A stretch of 64,000 bases of DNA from JASHUC01 sp963849095. GTDB taxonomy: Bacteria; Pseudomonadota; Gammaproteobacteria; Steroidobacterales; Steroidobacteraceae. The notes under the pieces were generated by a model, which was given only the letters and a program-made list of their open reading frames with translations, was not told where the DNA came from and made no database searches. The position numbers were made by a program, and so were the translations under genes. Location of the stretch: the NCBI GenBank assembly GCA_963849095.1, contig CAWKGA010000008.1:186001-250000 (forward strand), written 5' to 3'. Of this stretch, positions 50,911 through 59,496 are shown piece after piece. Every line of letters starts with the position of its first letter. Position 1 is the stretch's first letter.

Positions 50911-51464
50911 TGCTGCGGCACCTTCCCAACCTCATCTGCATCGCGCGGATCGCGCTCATCTGGCCGATCGTCGCGGCGCTGCGCGGAGCGGACTACACGG
51001 CGGCCATGCTGCTCTTTGCGCTGGCAGCCGTGTCCGACGGGCTCGATGGCTATCTCGCCAAGCGCTTCAACTGGACCTCCGAGCTCGGCAAGCTCCTCGA
51101 TCCGGCGGCGGACAAGCTGCTGCTCGTCTGCGTGTTCGTGTGCGCGACGTGGCTCGGCCTCTCGCCGCGCTGGCTGACCGCCGCCGTGGTGGCGCGGGAC
51201 GTGCTCATCGGGCTCGGCGCTCTCGTCTTTCGCGTGGGATTCGGGCCTCTGCAAGGCCGGCCCACGCTCCTCAGCAAGCTCAACACCGCCGTGCAGCTCG
51301 CCTACCTGCTCTGCGTGATGGCTCGCGCCGCGTTCGCGTTCGCAAGCCCGGCTGTCCTCGCCGGATTTGCCGCGCTCACGCTCGTCACGACCGTGGTCTC
51401 CGGTGCGGATTACGTGGTCGCGTTCACGCGCCGCGCCTTCGCCCTGCCCGCCCGGCCTTCCTGA
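50910..51464 (+). CDS. CDP-alcohol phosphatidyltransferase family protein
   Basis: A 184-residue integral membrane enzyme with about five helices. The family motif DGxxAx..GxxxDxxxD is SDGLDGYLAKRFNWTSELG, then KLLDPAADKLL, with Lys in place of the usual Arg after Ala. PgsA-like enzymes make phosphatidylglycerol phosphate, but this shorter form beside DUF2066 and hda may be a paralogue; acceptor unknown. Start and stop overlap both neighbours by one base (TGATG each time). Confidence 0.88.
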   Translation: MLRHLPNLICIARIALIWPIVAALRGADYTAAMLLFALAAVSDGLDGYLAKRFNWTSELGKLLDPAADKLLLVCVFVCATWLGLSPRWLTAAVVARDVLIGLGALVFRVGFGPLQGRPTLLSKLNTAVQLAYLLCVMARAAFAFASPAVLAGFAALTLVTTVVSGADYVVAFTRRAFALPARPS

Positions 51465-52162
51465 TGCGCCAGCTTCCCCTCGGTATACGGACCCCGGACC
51501 GCGCGGTGTTCGCGAGCTTCCTCGCAGGTCGCGACGCGCAGGCGGTCGAGCATCTGAAATTACTCGCGCAGGGCGCCGCCGCCGGGGCCGCCTGGATCTG
51601 CGGGCCGAGCGGCGCCGGCAAGACCCATCTGCTGCAGGCGACTTGCGTGCTCGCGAGCGAGCGGCTGCGCGCGGGGTACCTGCCCTTGCGCGAGCTCGGT
51701 CCGCTCGGCAGCGGGGCACTCGAGGGGCTGACCGAGCTCGGCTGCCTGTGCGTGGACGATCTCGACGCCGTCGCCGGCAACTCCGAATGGGAGCGCGCGC
51801 TCTTCGGCCTGCACCGCGAGATGGAGGAGCGGGGCGGCCGGCTGGTGGCGGCGGCGCAGGTGCCCCCCGCGCTCATCGGATGGGCGCTCGGGGACCTCGG
51901 CTCGCGCTGGGCCGCGAGCGCCGTCTTTCAGCTGCGAGGCCTCGAGGAGAGCGAGCGTACACGGGCCCTGCAGCTGCGCGCGCGCGCGCGCGGGCTGGAG
52001 CTGCCGGACGACACGGCACGGTGGCTGCAGCGGCGCTTTCCACGCGACATGGGCACGCTCTACGACCTGCTCGACACGCTCGATGAGGCGGCTCTCATCG
52101 AGCGGCGGCGCCTCACGGTGCCGTTCATCCGTTCCGTGCTGTCACGGCGCGCGCAGGCGTAA
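51464..52162 (+). CDS. hda: DnaA regulatory inactivator Hda
   Basis: The 232-residue AAA+ protein is homologous to DnaA domain III. It shows QLPLGIRTPDRAVFASFLAG (clamp-binding N-terminus QLPLGI), Walker A ICGPSGAGKTHLLQA, Walker B LCVDDLDAVAG and the sensor-region DLGSRWAAS. With the DNA clamp it stimulates DnaA-ATP hydrolysis to limit initiation. The N-terminal QLxLGI motif is conserved, supporting the start at ATG 51464. The 3' end overlaps wrbA convergently by 21 bases. Confidence 0.93.
   Translation: MRQLPLGIRTPDRAVFASFLAGRDAQAVEHLKLLAQGAAAGAAWICGPSGAGKTHLLQATCVLASERLRAGYLPLRELGPLGSGALEGLTELGCLCVDDLDAVAGNSEWERALFGLHREMEERGGRLVAAAQVPPALIGWALGDLGSRWAASAVFQLRGLEESERTRALQLRARARGLELPDDTARWLQRRFPRDMGTLYDLLDTLDEAALIERRRLTVPFIRSVLSRRAQA
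51976..51992. repeat. (GC)n run inside hda
   Basis: Seventeen alternating G/C bases encode the RARARG stretch of Hda. Such runs can slip during replication or adopt Z-DNA; a slip here would disrupt hda. Confidence 0.7.
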
Positions 52163-52741
52163 GGCGAGCTGAGCCACTCGCCGACCGAGCGCCTGTGCGA
52201 GGGACTGCTCCTCGCCGCCGAGAGCGAGCGGGGCTCGCTCGGATCCGCCGACGTGCGAGGCTCCGTACGGCGTGCCGCCTGCCCGGGTTTCATTGAGCGC
52301 GGGCTCGGTGTAGGGAATGCCCACGATGACCATGCCGTGGTGCAGGAGCGGAAGCATCATGGACAGCAGCGTCGTCTCCTGTCCGCCGTGCATCGATTGA
52401 GTGGAGGTGAATACCCCGGCCGGCTTGCCGACGAGCGCTCCAGAGACCCACAGGGCCGAGGTGCCGTCGAGGAAGTGCTTGAGTGGGGCCGCCATGTTCC
52501 CGAAGCGGGTGGGGCTGCCGAGGATCAGGCCGTCGGCCGAGCGCAAGTCGTCGTCGGTGGCGTACGGGGGGCCGCTCGGCGGCACGGGCCGTGCCGGACC
52601 TTCGCTTTCCGCCGCGACGGGCGGTACCGTACGCAGCTTGGCCGACGCTCCGGCGACGCTCTCGACCCCGCGGCAAACCTGGCGCGCGAGCTCCGCCGTG
52701 GAACCGCTCCGCGAGTAGTACACGATGAGAATCTCGACCAT
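52142..52741 (-). CDS. wrbA: WrbA-like NAD(P)H:quinone oxidoreductase
   Basis: The 199-residue flavodoxin-fold protein binds FMN through ILIVYYSRSGSTAELAR, LGSPTRFGNMAAPLKHFLD, VFTSTQSMHGGQETTLL and PYGASHVGG. It does two-electron quinone reduction and forms tetramers. It diverges from acyP with only 25 bp between starts, and its 3' end overlaps hda. Confidence 0.92.
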   Translation of the reverse strand: MVEILIVYYSRSGSTAELARQVCRGVESVAGASAKLRTVPPVAAESEGPARPVPPSGPPYATDDDLRSADGLILGSPTRFGNMAAPLKHFLDGTSALWVSGALVGKPAGVFTSTQSMHGGQETTLLSMMLPLLHHGMVIVGIPYTEPALNETRAGGTPYGASHVGGSERAPLALGGEEQSLAQALGRRVAQLALRLRAP

Positions 52742-52766
52742 CGGACTAAGCTAAGCTCGGCACGGC

Positions 52767-53042
52767 ATGACCGGCAAGATCTGTTGGGTGAGCGGCCGCG
52801 TGCAGGGCGTCTATTTTCGGGGCGCAGCCGCGGCGCGCGCGAGAGAGCTCGGGGTCTCGGGGTATGCCCGGAATCTCTCCGACGGCCGTGTCGAGGTGCT
52901 CGCCTGCGGCGAGGAGGCGGCCGTGCAAGCCTTCATCGAGTGGCTGTGGATCGGCTCCTCGGCGAGCAAGGTCACGGCCGTGGAGGTGGCGGACGCGGGA
53001 GCGGACGGCGATCAACCGCCAGGCGGCTTCGTCACCGCCTGA
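52767..53042 (+). CDS. acyP: Acylphosphatase
   Basis: A 91-residue enzyme that hydrolyses acyl phosphates such as acetyl phosphate or carbamoyl phosphate. The catalytic Arg is in VSGRVQGVYFRG and the catalytic Asn in GYARNLSDGRVEV, both canonical. The last residues differ from the usual FxxRY end. The 3' end overlaps the lytic transglycosylase gene convergently by 31 bases. Confidence 0.93.
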   Translation: MTGKICWVSGRVQGVYFRGAAAARARELGVSGYARNLSDGRVEVLACGEEAAVQAFIEWLWIGSSASKVTAVEVADAGADGDQPPGGFVTA

Positions 53043-53668
53043 GACGCTTGGGAATTGCCGAGGTCATCGGCTCCCGTCCACCTGTCCCCCCAGCGCTCGA
53101 GCACGGCGTCCGAGTAGCCGCGTCGGCCGGTGCTGCCGTTGTAGTGGGCGAGCGCCTTCGCGTAATCGTGGTGCTCCTGTTTGAGGTAGTAGCGCAGGAC
53201 GGCGCATCCCATCCGCACGTTGGGCCCGATGTGCGTGAGCTCGTAGCGGCGCATGCCGAGCTGCTCGGGCCAGAAGGGCATGACCTGCATGAGCCCCACC
53301 GCCCCGGCCGAGGAAACGGCCCAGCGGTCGAAGCGGCTTTCCACGTCGATGAGGGCCATGACGAGTCCCGGCGGCAGGCGGACCTCCCCCGGCCGGTGCG
53401 TCTCGCAATAGACGTCTTGCAGGATGGCGACGCGCTCGCTCCGGTCGGGGACAGCGCGCCTCAAGCGCGGCTCCATGAGTCGGTACCACACCGCCGAGTC
53501 GAAGCGGTCGGTGAAGCACTGCGCCTGCGCGATGGCGCGCGCGACGACATCCTTCAGGCCGGGATCGCTCTGTGGGCCGGCGAGCGCGCAGCGCCACGGC
53601 AGGAGCCCGGCCGCGAGGGCGAGCGCGAGTGAGAGAGGGCCGAGGCCGGAGCGCAGCGATGTAGCCAT
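53012..53668 (-). CDS. Lytic transglycosylase (SLT family), exported
   Basis: About 218 residues from ATG 53668. The N-terminus is a signal sequence (LGPLSLALALAAGLLPWRCALA), so it acts in the periplasm. The SLT core has ALIDVESRFDRWAVSSAGAVGLMQVMPFW; the catalytic Glu is in VESRFD. GCAVLRYYL and ALAHYNGSTGRRGYSDAV follow. Such enzymes cleave peptidoglycan with anhydro-muropeptide formation. A longer frame to 53890 exists upstream but has no export signal. Confidence 0.88.
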   Translation of the reverse strand: MATSLRSGLGPLSLALALAAGLLPWRCALAGPQSDPGLKDVVARAIAQAQCFTDRFDSAVWYRLMEPRLRRAVPDRSERVAILQDVYCETHRPGEVRLPPGLVMALIDVESRFDRWAVSSAGAVGLMQVMPFWPEQLGMRRYELTHIGPNVRMGCAVLRYYLKQEHHDYAKALAHYNGSTGRRGYSDAVLERWGDRWTGADDLGNSQASQAVTKPPGG

Positions 53669-53853
53669 GGTCTTCGGTACCCGGCGGCCGCGGCCGCTCG
53701 GTGCGGACTTGCGCCGCCGATCGTGTTGCAATTTGCGGGGCGCTGCTGCGATGCGCGTCACTGTTGTCGCGGTCCGGCCCCCGCCTCTTGCAGTATCATT
53801 CGGCTTCCCGGCGGCCGCGCGCGAGCACCGATACGACCGTGCTGACTCAAGAG

Positions 53854-54633
53854 ATGGAAACCGACCACTCGGCCGACAAGCCCCGTCCAAAGGGCATCTA
53901 CCTGCTGCCCAATTTGCTCACGACGGGGTGCCTGTTCTCGGGTTTCTACGCCGTCGTCGCGGCGATAGACAAGCACTTCGCGCCCGCGGGCATGGCGGTG
54001 TTCGCCGCCATGATCTTCGATACGCTCGACGGCCGCATCGCTCGCCTCACGCACACCGAGAGCACCTTCGGCAAGGAATACGACAGCCTCGCGGACATGG
54101 TGGCGTTCGGACTCGCTCCCGCCATCGTCTCGTACCAGTGGGGAGTCGTGCGCATCGCGGAGTACGGCCGCGCGTGGGGGCGCTTCGGCTGGCTCGCCGC
54201 GTTCTTCTACGCCGTCTGCGCCGCGATGCGGCTCGCGCGGTTCAACGCCCGCTCCGCGTCGGCCGACAAGCGCTATTTCGAGGGACTGCCGAGCCCATCG
54301 GCGGCGGCCATCGTTGCGGCATTCGTCTGGTTCTCGAGCGAGTGGCGCGAGCCCGGGCTCACGGGGCTCATCGCCGCGTTCGGCATCACCGCGGCGGCCG
54401 GCGCGGTGATGGTGAGCCGCTTCAGCTATCCGAGCTTCAAGCAGTTCAACGTCGACCGGCGCATCAAGTACGCCTACATACTCATCGTGCCGCTGTTCTT
54501 CGTGCTGGTCGCGGTCGATCCGCCGACGATGCTGCTGTCGATCTTCTCCATCTACGCGCTGTCGGCGCCGGTGCTATGGGCCTCCCGGCGACTGCGGCGC
54601 GTCTTTCGCGGCCCTCCCCCCGCTGCGAGCTGA
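53854..54633 (+). CDS. pssA: CDP-diacylglycerol-serine O-phosphatidyltransferase
   Basis: A 259-residue membrane enzyme that makes phosphatidylserine. It opens GIYLLPNLLTTGCLFSGFYA and has the motif DTLDGRIARLTHTESTFGKEYDSLAD (shown here in parts: DGxxAR and GxxYDSLAD). About seven helices follow, ending in an Arg-rich tail. It is the CDP-alcohol-type PssA found in many bacteria, not the E. coli PLD-type. ATG 53854 fits the conserved N-terminus; a GTG at 53839 is possible. It leads the pssA-udg-rimI-prfC run. Confidence 0.92.
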   Translation: METDHSADKPRPKGIYLLPNLLTTGCLFSGFYAVVAAIDKHFAPAGMAVFAAMIFDTLDGRIARLTHTESTFGKEYDSLADMVAFGLAPAIVSYQWGVVRIAEYGRAWGRFGWLAAFFYAVCAAMRLARFNARSASADKRYFEGLPSPSAAAIVAAFVWFSSEWREPGLTGLIAAFGITAAAGAVMVSRFSYPSFKQFNVDRRIKYAYILIVPLFFVLVAVDPPTMLLSIFSIYALSAPVLWASRRLRRVFRGPPPAAS

Positions 54634-54636
54634 GCC

Positions 54637-55335
54637 GTGGACGCGCGGCAACGGGCGCTGTACCTCGACGCGCTGGGGATAGACGAGTGGCTTCCCCGCT
54701 TCGCGGAGGCCGGGAGTGTGGCCTCCGCGGCAAGCGGCGGCGCGGAGGCGTCCGAGACCTGGGAGGCGCTGCGCGCCGAGGTCAAGATGTGCACCCGCTG
54801 CCCGCTGCACCGAACGCGCACGCAGTCGGTCTTTGGCGTGGGCGACATCCATGCGCAATGGCTGGTCGTCGGCGAGGCGCCCGGCGCCGAGGAGGACCGC
54901 CAGGGAGAGCCGTTCGTCGGCCGGGCCGGCCAGCTCCTCGATTCGATGCTGCGCGCCATCGGGCTCGCGCGGGGCGAGAACGTCTACATCGCGAACATCC
55001 TGAAGTCACGGCCGCCGGGCAACCGCGACCCGAACCCTCAGGAGGTTGCGAGCTGCCTGCCGTACCTCAAGCGCCAGATCGAGCTCATCCGGCCCCTGTT
55101 GATTCTGGCGGTCGGGCGCATCGCCGCGCAGAACTTGCTCGGCGTCGCCACGTCCCTCGGGAGTCTGCGTGGACGCCTGCACCATTTCGGAGAGCTGAAT
55201 ACCCCCCTCGTCGTGACGTATCATCCCGCCTACCTGCTGCGCACCCCCGGGGACAAGCGCAAGGCGTGGGAAGATCTGAAGTTCGCCCGGAGCGCTTTTC
55301 GCGAGCTCACGGCTTGCGTGAGCGCGCGGCCTTAA
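54637..55335 (+). CDS. Uracil-DNA glycosylase, family 4
   Basis: A 232-residue glycosylase starting at GTG 54637, 3 bp after pssA. It has the family-4 motifs VGEAPGAEEDRQGEPFVGRAG (catalytic) and VTYHPAYLLR. The 4Fe-4S ligands should be C-x2-C, then Cys in KCRPP, then Cys before PYL. Cys52, Cys55 and Cys140 are here, but the KCRPP cysteine is Ser124 (KSRPPGNR; codon TCA at 55006-55008). One ligand is therefore missing. It removes uracil from DNA. It is followed by rimI after 14 bp. Confidence 0.9.
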   Translation: MDARQRALYLDALGIDEWLPRFAEAGSVASAASGGAEASETWEALRAEVKMCTRCPLHRTRTQSVFGVGDIHAQWLVVGEAPGAEEDRQGEPFVGRAGQLLDSMLRAIGLARGENVYIANILKSRPPGNRDPNPQEVASCLPYLKRQIELIRPLLILAVGRIAAQNLLGVATSLGSLRGRLHHFGELNTPLVVTYHPAYLLRTPGDKRKAWEDLKFARSAFRELTACVSARP

Positions 55336-55349
55336 TCCTGGGTAGATCG

Positions 55350-55850
55350 ATGGCGACCGCTCCAGACCGGATAGCGGAACTGCGGCAAATCGAGATCCGT
55401 CCCATGACGGACGGCGACGTGCGGGCCGTCATGGCTATCGAGCGCGCCTCGTACCAGTTTCCCTGGAGCGAGGGGATCTTTCGCGATTGCCTGCGCGTCG
55501 GGTACTACTGCCGCATCGTCGCGCTCGGCGGGGAGGCCGTCGGCTACGCTATCATGAGCACGGGTGCCGGCGAGGCGCACATCCTCAACGTGTGCGTGCG
55601 CGAGAGCTGTCGTTCCCGAGGGATCGGGCGGGCCCTGCTCGAGCACCTGCTGAGCCGCGCCGGAGCGAGCGGCTCGAGCGAGGCCTACCTCGAGGTGCGC
55701 CCGTCGAACACGGCGGCCGTCCGCCTCTATCAGGCGATCGGCTTCGAGCCGATCGGTGTGCGCCGCGGCTATTACCAGGCGGTCGGGGGACGCGAGGATG
55801 CCGTTGTGCTGAAGTTCTCCCTGCGCGGTCGCATCCCTCACGACAGCTGA
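55350..55850 (+). CDS. rimI: Ribosomal-protein-alanine N-acetyltransferase
   Basis: A 166-residue GNAT enzyme that acetylates the N-terminus of ribosomal protein S18. The acetyl-CoA-binding motif A is VCVRESCRSRGIGRALLEHL, and later YLEVRPSNTAAVRLYQAIGF matches the GNAT motif B region. It starts DVRAVMAIERASYQFPWSEG, typical of RimI. No tsaB gene lies next to it, though that is common elsewhere. Confidence 0.92.
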   Translation: MATAPDRIAELRQIEIRPMTDGDVRAVMAIERASYQFPWSEGIFRDCLRVGYYCRIVALGGEAVGYAIMSTGAGEAHILNVCVRESCRSRGIGRALLEHLLSRAGASGSSEAYLEVRPSNTAAVRLYQAIGFEPIGVRRGYYQAVGGREDAVVLKFSLRGRIPHDS

Positions 55851-55868
55851 ACCCCCAGTCAAGGACCC

Positions 55869-57464
55869 ATGACCGACCTCGCTCGAGAAGTCCGTCGGCG
55901 GCGGACGTTTGCGATCATCTCGCACCCCGATGCGGGCAAGACCACACTCACGGAGAAACTGCTCCTCTTCGGCGGGGCCATCCAGATGGCCGGAGCCGTG
56001 AAGGGCCGCAAGGCCGCGCGGCATGCGACCTCCGATTGGATGCGGCTCGAGCAGCAGCGCGGGATCTCCGTCACCTCCTCGGTCATGCAGTTCCCCTACC
56101 GGGACTCGATCGTGAACCTGCTCGACACGCCGGGACACGAGGATTTCTCCGAGGACACCTACCGCACCCTCACGGCCGTGGACTCGGCGCTCATGGTCAT
56201 CGACGGCGCGAAGGGGGTGGAGGAGCGCACCGTGAAGCTCATGGAGGTCTGCCGGCTGCGCGATACGCCCATCATGACCTTCATCAACAAGCTCGACCGC
56301 GACGGCCGCCCGCCGATCGAGCTGCTCGACGAGATCGAGAAGGTGCTGCATATCCGCACCGCGGCCGTCACCTGGCCCATCGGCATGGGGCGCGAGCTGC
56401 GCGGTATCTATCATCTGCTCGAGGACAGGATCTACGCGTACTCTGCGGGCGAGCGGGGGCGCATCGGCGAGACCCGCGTCATCGACGGACTCGCGAGCGC
56501 CGCGGCGCGCGACTTCCTCGGAGATCTTGTGGCGCCCTTCGGCGAGGAGATCGAGCTCGTGAAGGGCGCGACCGAGCCGTTCGACGCCGAGGCGTACCGC
56601 GCGGCGCGGCAGACCCCCGTCTTCTTCGGATCCGCGATCAACAACTTCGGCGTGGATGAGCTGCTCGCGTCCTTCGTGAAGCATGCACCTTCGCCCCTCG
56701 GCCGCAGCGCGCGGGAGCGCACGGTGGAGCCCCTCGAGCAGCCGCTCGCCGGATTCGTGTTCAAGATCCAGGCCAACATGGATCCCGGCCATCGGGACCG
56801 CATCGCGTTCCTCCGCCTGTGCTCGGGGCGGTACACGCGGGGCATGCGCCTCTACCATGCGCGGCTCGGCAAGGAGGTCCGGGTCGCGGATGCGCTCACG
56901 TTCATGGCCGCGGACCGCGAGCAGGCCGAGGAGGCCTACGCCGGCGACATCATCGGCCTGCACAATCACGGCACGATCAACATCGGCGATACCTTCACGG
57001 AAGGCGAGCGCCTCACTTTCACCGGCGTGCCCGACTTCGCGCCCGAGATCTTTCGCCGCGCCGTGCTGAAGGACCCGCTCAGGATGAAGGCCCTGCAGAA
57101 GGGCCTCTCGCAACTGTGCGAGGAGGGCGCCACCCAGCTCTTCAAGCCGCTCAGGAACAATGATCTCATTCTCGGCGCGGTGGGCCCGCTGCAGTTCGAG
57201 GTCGTCGCCTTTCGCCTGCAGGACGAGTACGGCGTGAGTTGCGCCTTCGATCCGGTTGGCGTCCACACAGCCCGCTGGATCGCGGGCGGCGACGATAGCA
57301 AGCTCGAGGAGTTCCGCGCGCGGGCATTCGAGCACCTGGCGCTCGACCACGGAGGGGCTCTGGTGTATCTCGCCCCCTCGCGCGTGAATCTCGAGCTCAC
57401 CCTCGAGCGCTGGCCGCAGGTGGCGTTCCGCGTGACCCGCGAGCACTCCGCTTCCGCGGACTGA
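55869..57464 (+). CDS. prfC: Peptide chain release factor 3
   Basis: The 531-residue GTPase recycles RF1 and RF2 after termination. G motifs are SHPDAGKTTLTEKLL (G1), QRGISVTSSVM (switch I), LLDTPGHEDFSEDT (G3) and INKLDRDGR (G4). The rest matches the RF3 domain II/III (FKIQANMDPGHRDRIAFLR, GAVGPLQFEVV). AAGGA lies five bases before the ATG. Its last 68 bases overlap the TgpA-like gene on the other strand. Confidence 0.96.
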   Translation: MTDLAREVRRRRTFAIISHPDAGKTTLTEKLLLFGGAIQMAGAVKGRKAARHATSDWMRLEQQRGISVTSSVMQFPYRDSIVNLLDTPGHEDFSEDTYRTLTAVDSALMVIDGAKGVEERTVKLMEVCRLRDTPIMTFINKLDRDGRPPIELLDEIEKVLHIRTAAVTWPIGMGRELRGIYHLLEDRIYAYSAGERGRIGETRVIDGLASAAARDFLGDLVAPFGEEIELVKGATEPFDAEAYRAARQTPVFFGSAINNFGVDELLASFVKHAPSPLGRSARERTVEPLEQPLAGFVFKIQANMDPGHRDRIAFLRLCSGRYTRGMRLYHARLGKEVRVADALTFMAADREQAEEAYAGDIIGLHNHGTINIGDTFTEGERLTFTGVPDFAPEIFRRAVLKDPLRMKALQKGLSQLCEEGATQLFKPLRNNDLILGAVGPLQFEVVAFRLQDEYGVSCAFDPVGVHTARWIAGGDDSKLEEFRARAFEHLALDHGGALVYLAPSRVNLELTLERWPQVAFRVTREHSASAD

Positions 57465-59496
57465 CGCGCCAGCGCGCGACCGCGCGCTCGAAGTCGGAGA
57501 GCCGGTCCGCGTTGAGCCGGTCCGCTCCGTGTCGGCCCGCACCCGGCCGGTCCGCGGGCGGCGGCCCGTAGCGCAGCTCCGCGTAGCTCATGAGCAGCAC
57601 GCGGGCGGTCGCCGCGAGGTCGGGGCGGCGCGCGGCGACCGCATCGGCGTACGCTGCGGGTCCTTGCGCGCGCGTGCGCGCCACGCCGGCACGCGCGAGC
57701 TTCAGGCAGAGCCTCCGATAAGCCCGCGCCAGCCGGTCGGGACGGGGCGGTCGCGGCAGCCGGCCGAGCTGCCAGCCCGTCACGGCGAGCCATCCGATGA
57801 GGCACGCCGTGAGCGCCCAGCCGAGCTGCGCCGGTCGCGGCACCGCGACGCCGAGCCGCCGAAGCAGGGCGAGCTGAGATTTCAAGTCGAACCCGATGAC
57901 CTCGTTGGTCCACCAGGCGTTCGCCGCGTCCCACCCCTCACGGACCGCCGCGATCCAGCGCACGTCGAGCAGGAGGCGCTCCGGGGCGGACACCGCACCC
58001 GGCAGGAACTCGTCGATGCCGCGCGTCAAGCGCTCCGGAGCGACGACCGCGGTGGGATCGATGCGCGTCCATCCGCGGCCTTGCAGCCAGACTTCCGCCC
58101 ACGCGTGCGCGTCGGACTCACGCACCAGCAGGTACCCGCCGATCGGGTTCCATTCGCCTCCGAGATAACCCGTGACCACCCGCGCCGGGACCCCGCCGGC
58201 GCGCATGAGCGTGACGAACGCCGAGGCGAAGTGGCCGCAGAAGCCCCGCCGCGCGCCGAAGAGGAAGTCGTCCACCGAGTCCGCGCCGAGCGGGGGCGGC
58301 GTCAGCGTGTATCGAAAGCCGCCGGTGCGAAAGAGCTCGAGCGCGGAGCGCACGAACGCGGCGTCGGAGCCGGCCTCGAGCCGCAGGCGCCGCCCGAGCG
58401 CGAGGGAGCGCGGATTGCGGTCAGCCGCCAGGCGCAGATCGCGCATGCGCACGCGGGCTGTCGGCGCATCGGGATCGCGAGCCCGGGTATCGGACACGGC
58501 GGTATAGGTGATCGGCTCCGTCACGGGTTGCTCGCCGACGAGCACGCGATCGGAAGTGAGGTGCACCGCGCCGGCGGGCTGGGCGAGGACGGTGTCGAGC
58601 GCGAGCCACCAATGTCCCGGGGTCGGCTCGAGCGTGATGCGGTATCGATAAAGGCGGCTCGCCGGCACCGAGGCAGTCGTCGCGCCGAACCACCACGGGG
58701 GCGGACGGGACCACGTGTGGCCGTCGAAATCGTGGAGCACGGTGCCGCGCCAGTAGCGCTCCGCGGGCGGCGGGGGAGGGCCGTCGAACCATACGCGAAA
58801 GGCGGGATCCGACGACTCGCTCAAGGCGGAGATCGATCCCGGCGCGAGCGTATCGCCGAGGCCGGTCACTGCCGCGCCTCTATCGGGCAGGGCCCAGAGC
58901 GATCCGGAAAGCCGCGGAAAGAACAGGAAGGCGAGCACGGCAAGGGGCAGGGCGATGAGGAGGCTCCGGGCCGCGAGCCTCGCGGCCGCGCGGTTGCCGA
59001 GGCTGCTCTCCGGATGCGCCGCCACCGCCATGGCGGAGCAGCAGAGCCAGGCCTCGGCGGCGTAGAGCGGCGCGCAGGCCAGGGATTGGCGGCTCAAGCA
59101 GGCCGCGAGGAGCAAGAAGAGCGCGGCGCCGATCACGATGTATCGGTCGCGCCTCGTGCGGGCCTCGAGGAGCTTCACCGAGCCCATGGCGGCGAGCAGC
59201 GTGCTTCCCGCCTGCAGTCCGTTGAGCGTACGAAACATCGCGACCACGGCCGCGATCAGCGCGAGCGCGAGCGCTCCCTTGATGCTCCGCCCCGGCAGAC
59301 GAGCGCGGCGGTCGCAGGCCGCGATCGACCAGGCGATGCAGAGGCAGGCCGTCACCGTGGCCCAGAGCGGGATGCGATCCACCTGCAGGAGAACGCCGCC
59401 GAAGAGCGCGGCCGCGGTCCACGACAGCGCGCGGAGCTCACCACCCGGGGATCGCGCCGGCTCGTGCGCGCTTGCGGCGCTGGTATCGAGACTCAC
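57397..59496 (-). CDS. TgpA-like transglutaminase (DUF3488/DUF4129) membrane protein
   Basis: The 699-residue protein starts at GTG 59496, overlapping the DUF58 stop (GTGA). About six N-terminal helices (residues 25-200) precede a periplasmic transglutaminase-like domain with the Cys-His-Asp triad in RRGFCGHFASAFVTLMRAGG, SDAHAWAEVWL and RIDPTAVV. One helix (LTACLIGWLAVTGWQLG) and a cytoplasmic DUF4129 tail follow. The family is essential in Pseudomonas but its reaction is unknown. It pairs with MoxR and DUF58 in one operon. The 3' end overlaps prfC by 68 bases. Confidence 0.92.
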   Translation of the reverse strand: MSLDTSAASAHEPARSPGGELRALSWTAAALFGGVLLQVDRIPLWATVTACLCIAWSIAACDRRARLPGRSIKGALALALIAAVVAMFRTLNGLQAGSTLLAAMGSVKLLEARTRRDRYIVIGAALFLLLAACLSRQSLACAPLYAAEAWLCCSAMAVAAHPESSLGNRAAARLAARSLLIALPLAVLAFLFFPRLSGSLWALPDRGAAVTGLGDTLAPGSISALSESSDPAFRVWFDGPPPPPAERYWRGTVLHDFDGHTWSRPPPWWFGATTASVPASRLYRYRITLEPTPGHWWLALDTVLAQPAGAVHLTSDRVLVGEQPVTEPITYTAVSDTRARDPDAPTARVRMRDLRLAADRNPRSLALGRRLRLEAGSDAAFVRSALELFRTGGFRYTLTPPPLGADSVDDFLFGARRGFCGHFASAFVTLMRAGGVPARVVTGYLGGEWNPIGGYLLVRESDAHAWAEVWLQGRGWTRIDPTAVVAPERLTRGIDEFLPGAVSAPERLLLDVRWIAAVREGWDAANAWWTNEVIGFDLKSQLALLRRLGVAVPRPAQLGWALTACLIGWLAVTGWQLGRLPRPPRPDRLARAYRRLCLKLARAGVARTRAQGPAAYADAVAARRPDLAATARVLLMSYAELRYGPPPADRPGAGRHGADRLNADRLSDFERAVARWRVSPRKRSARGSRGTPPAASARG

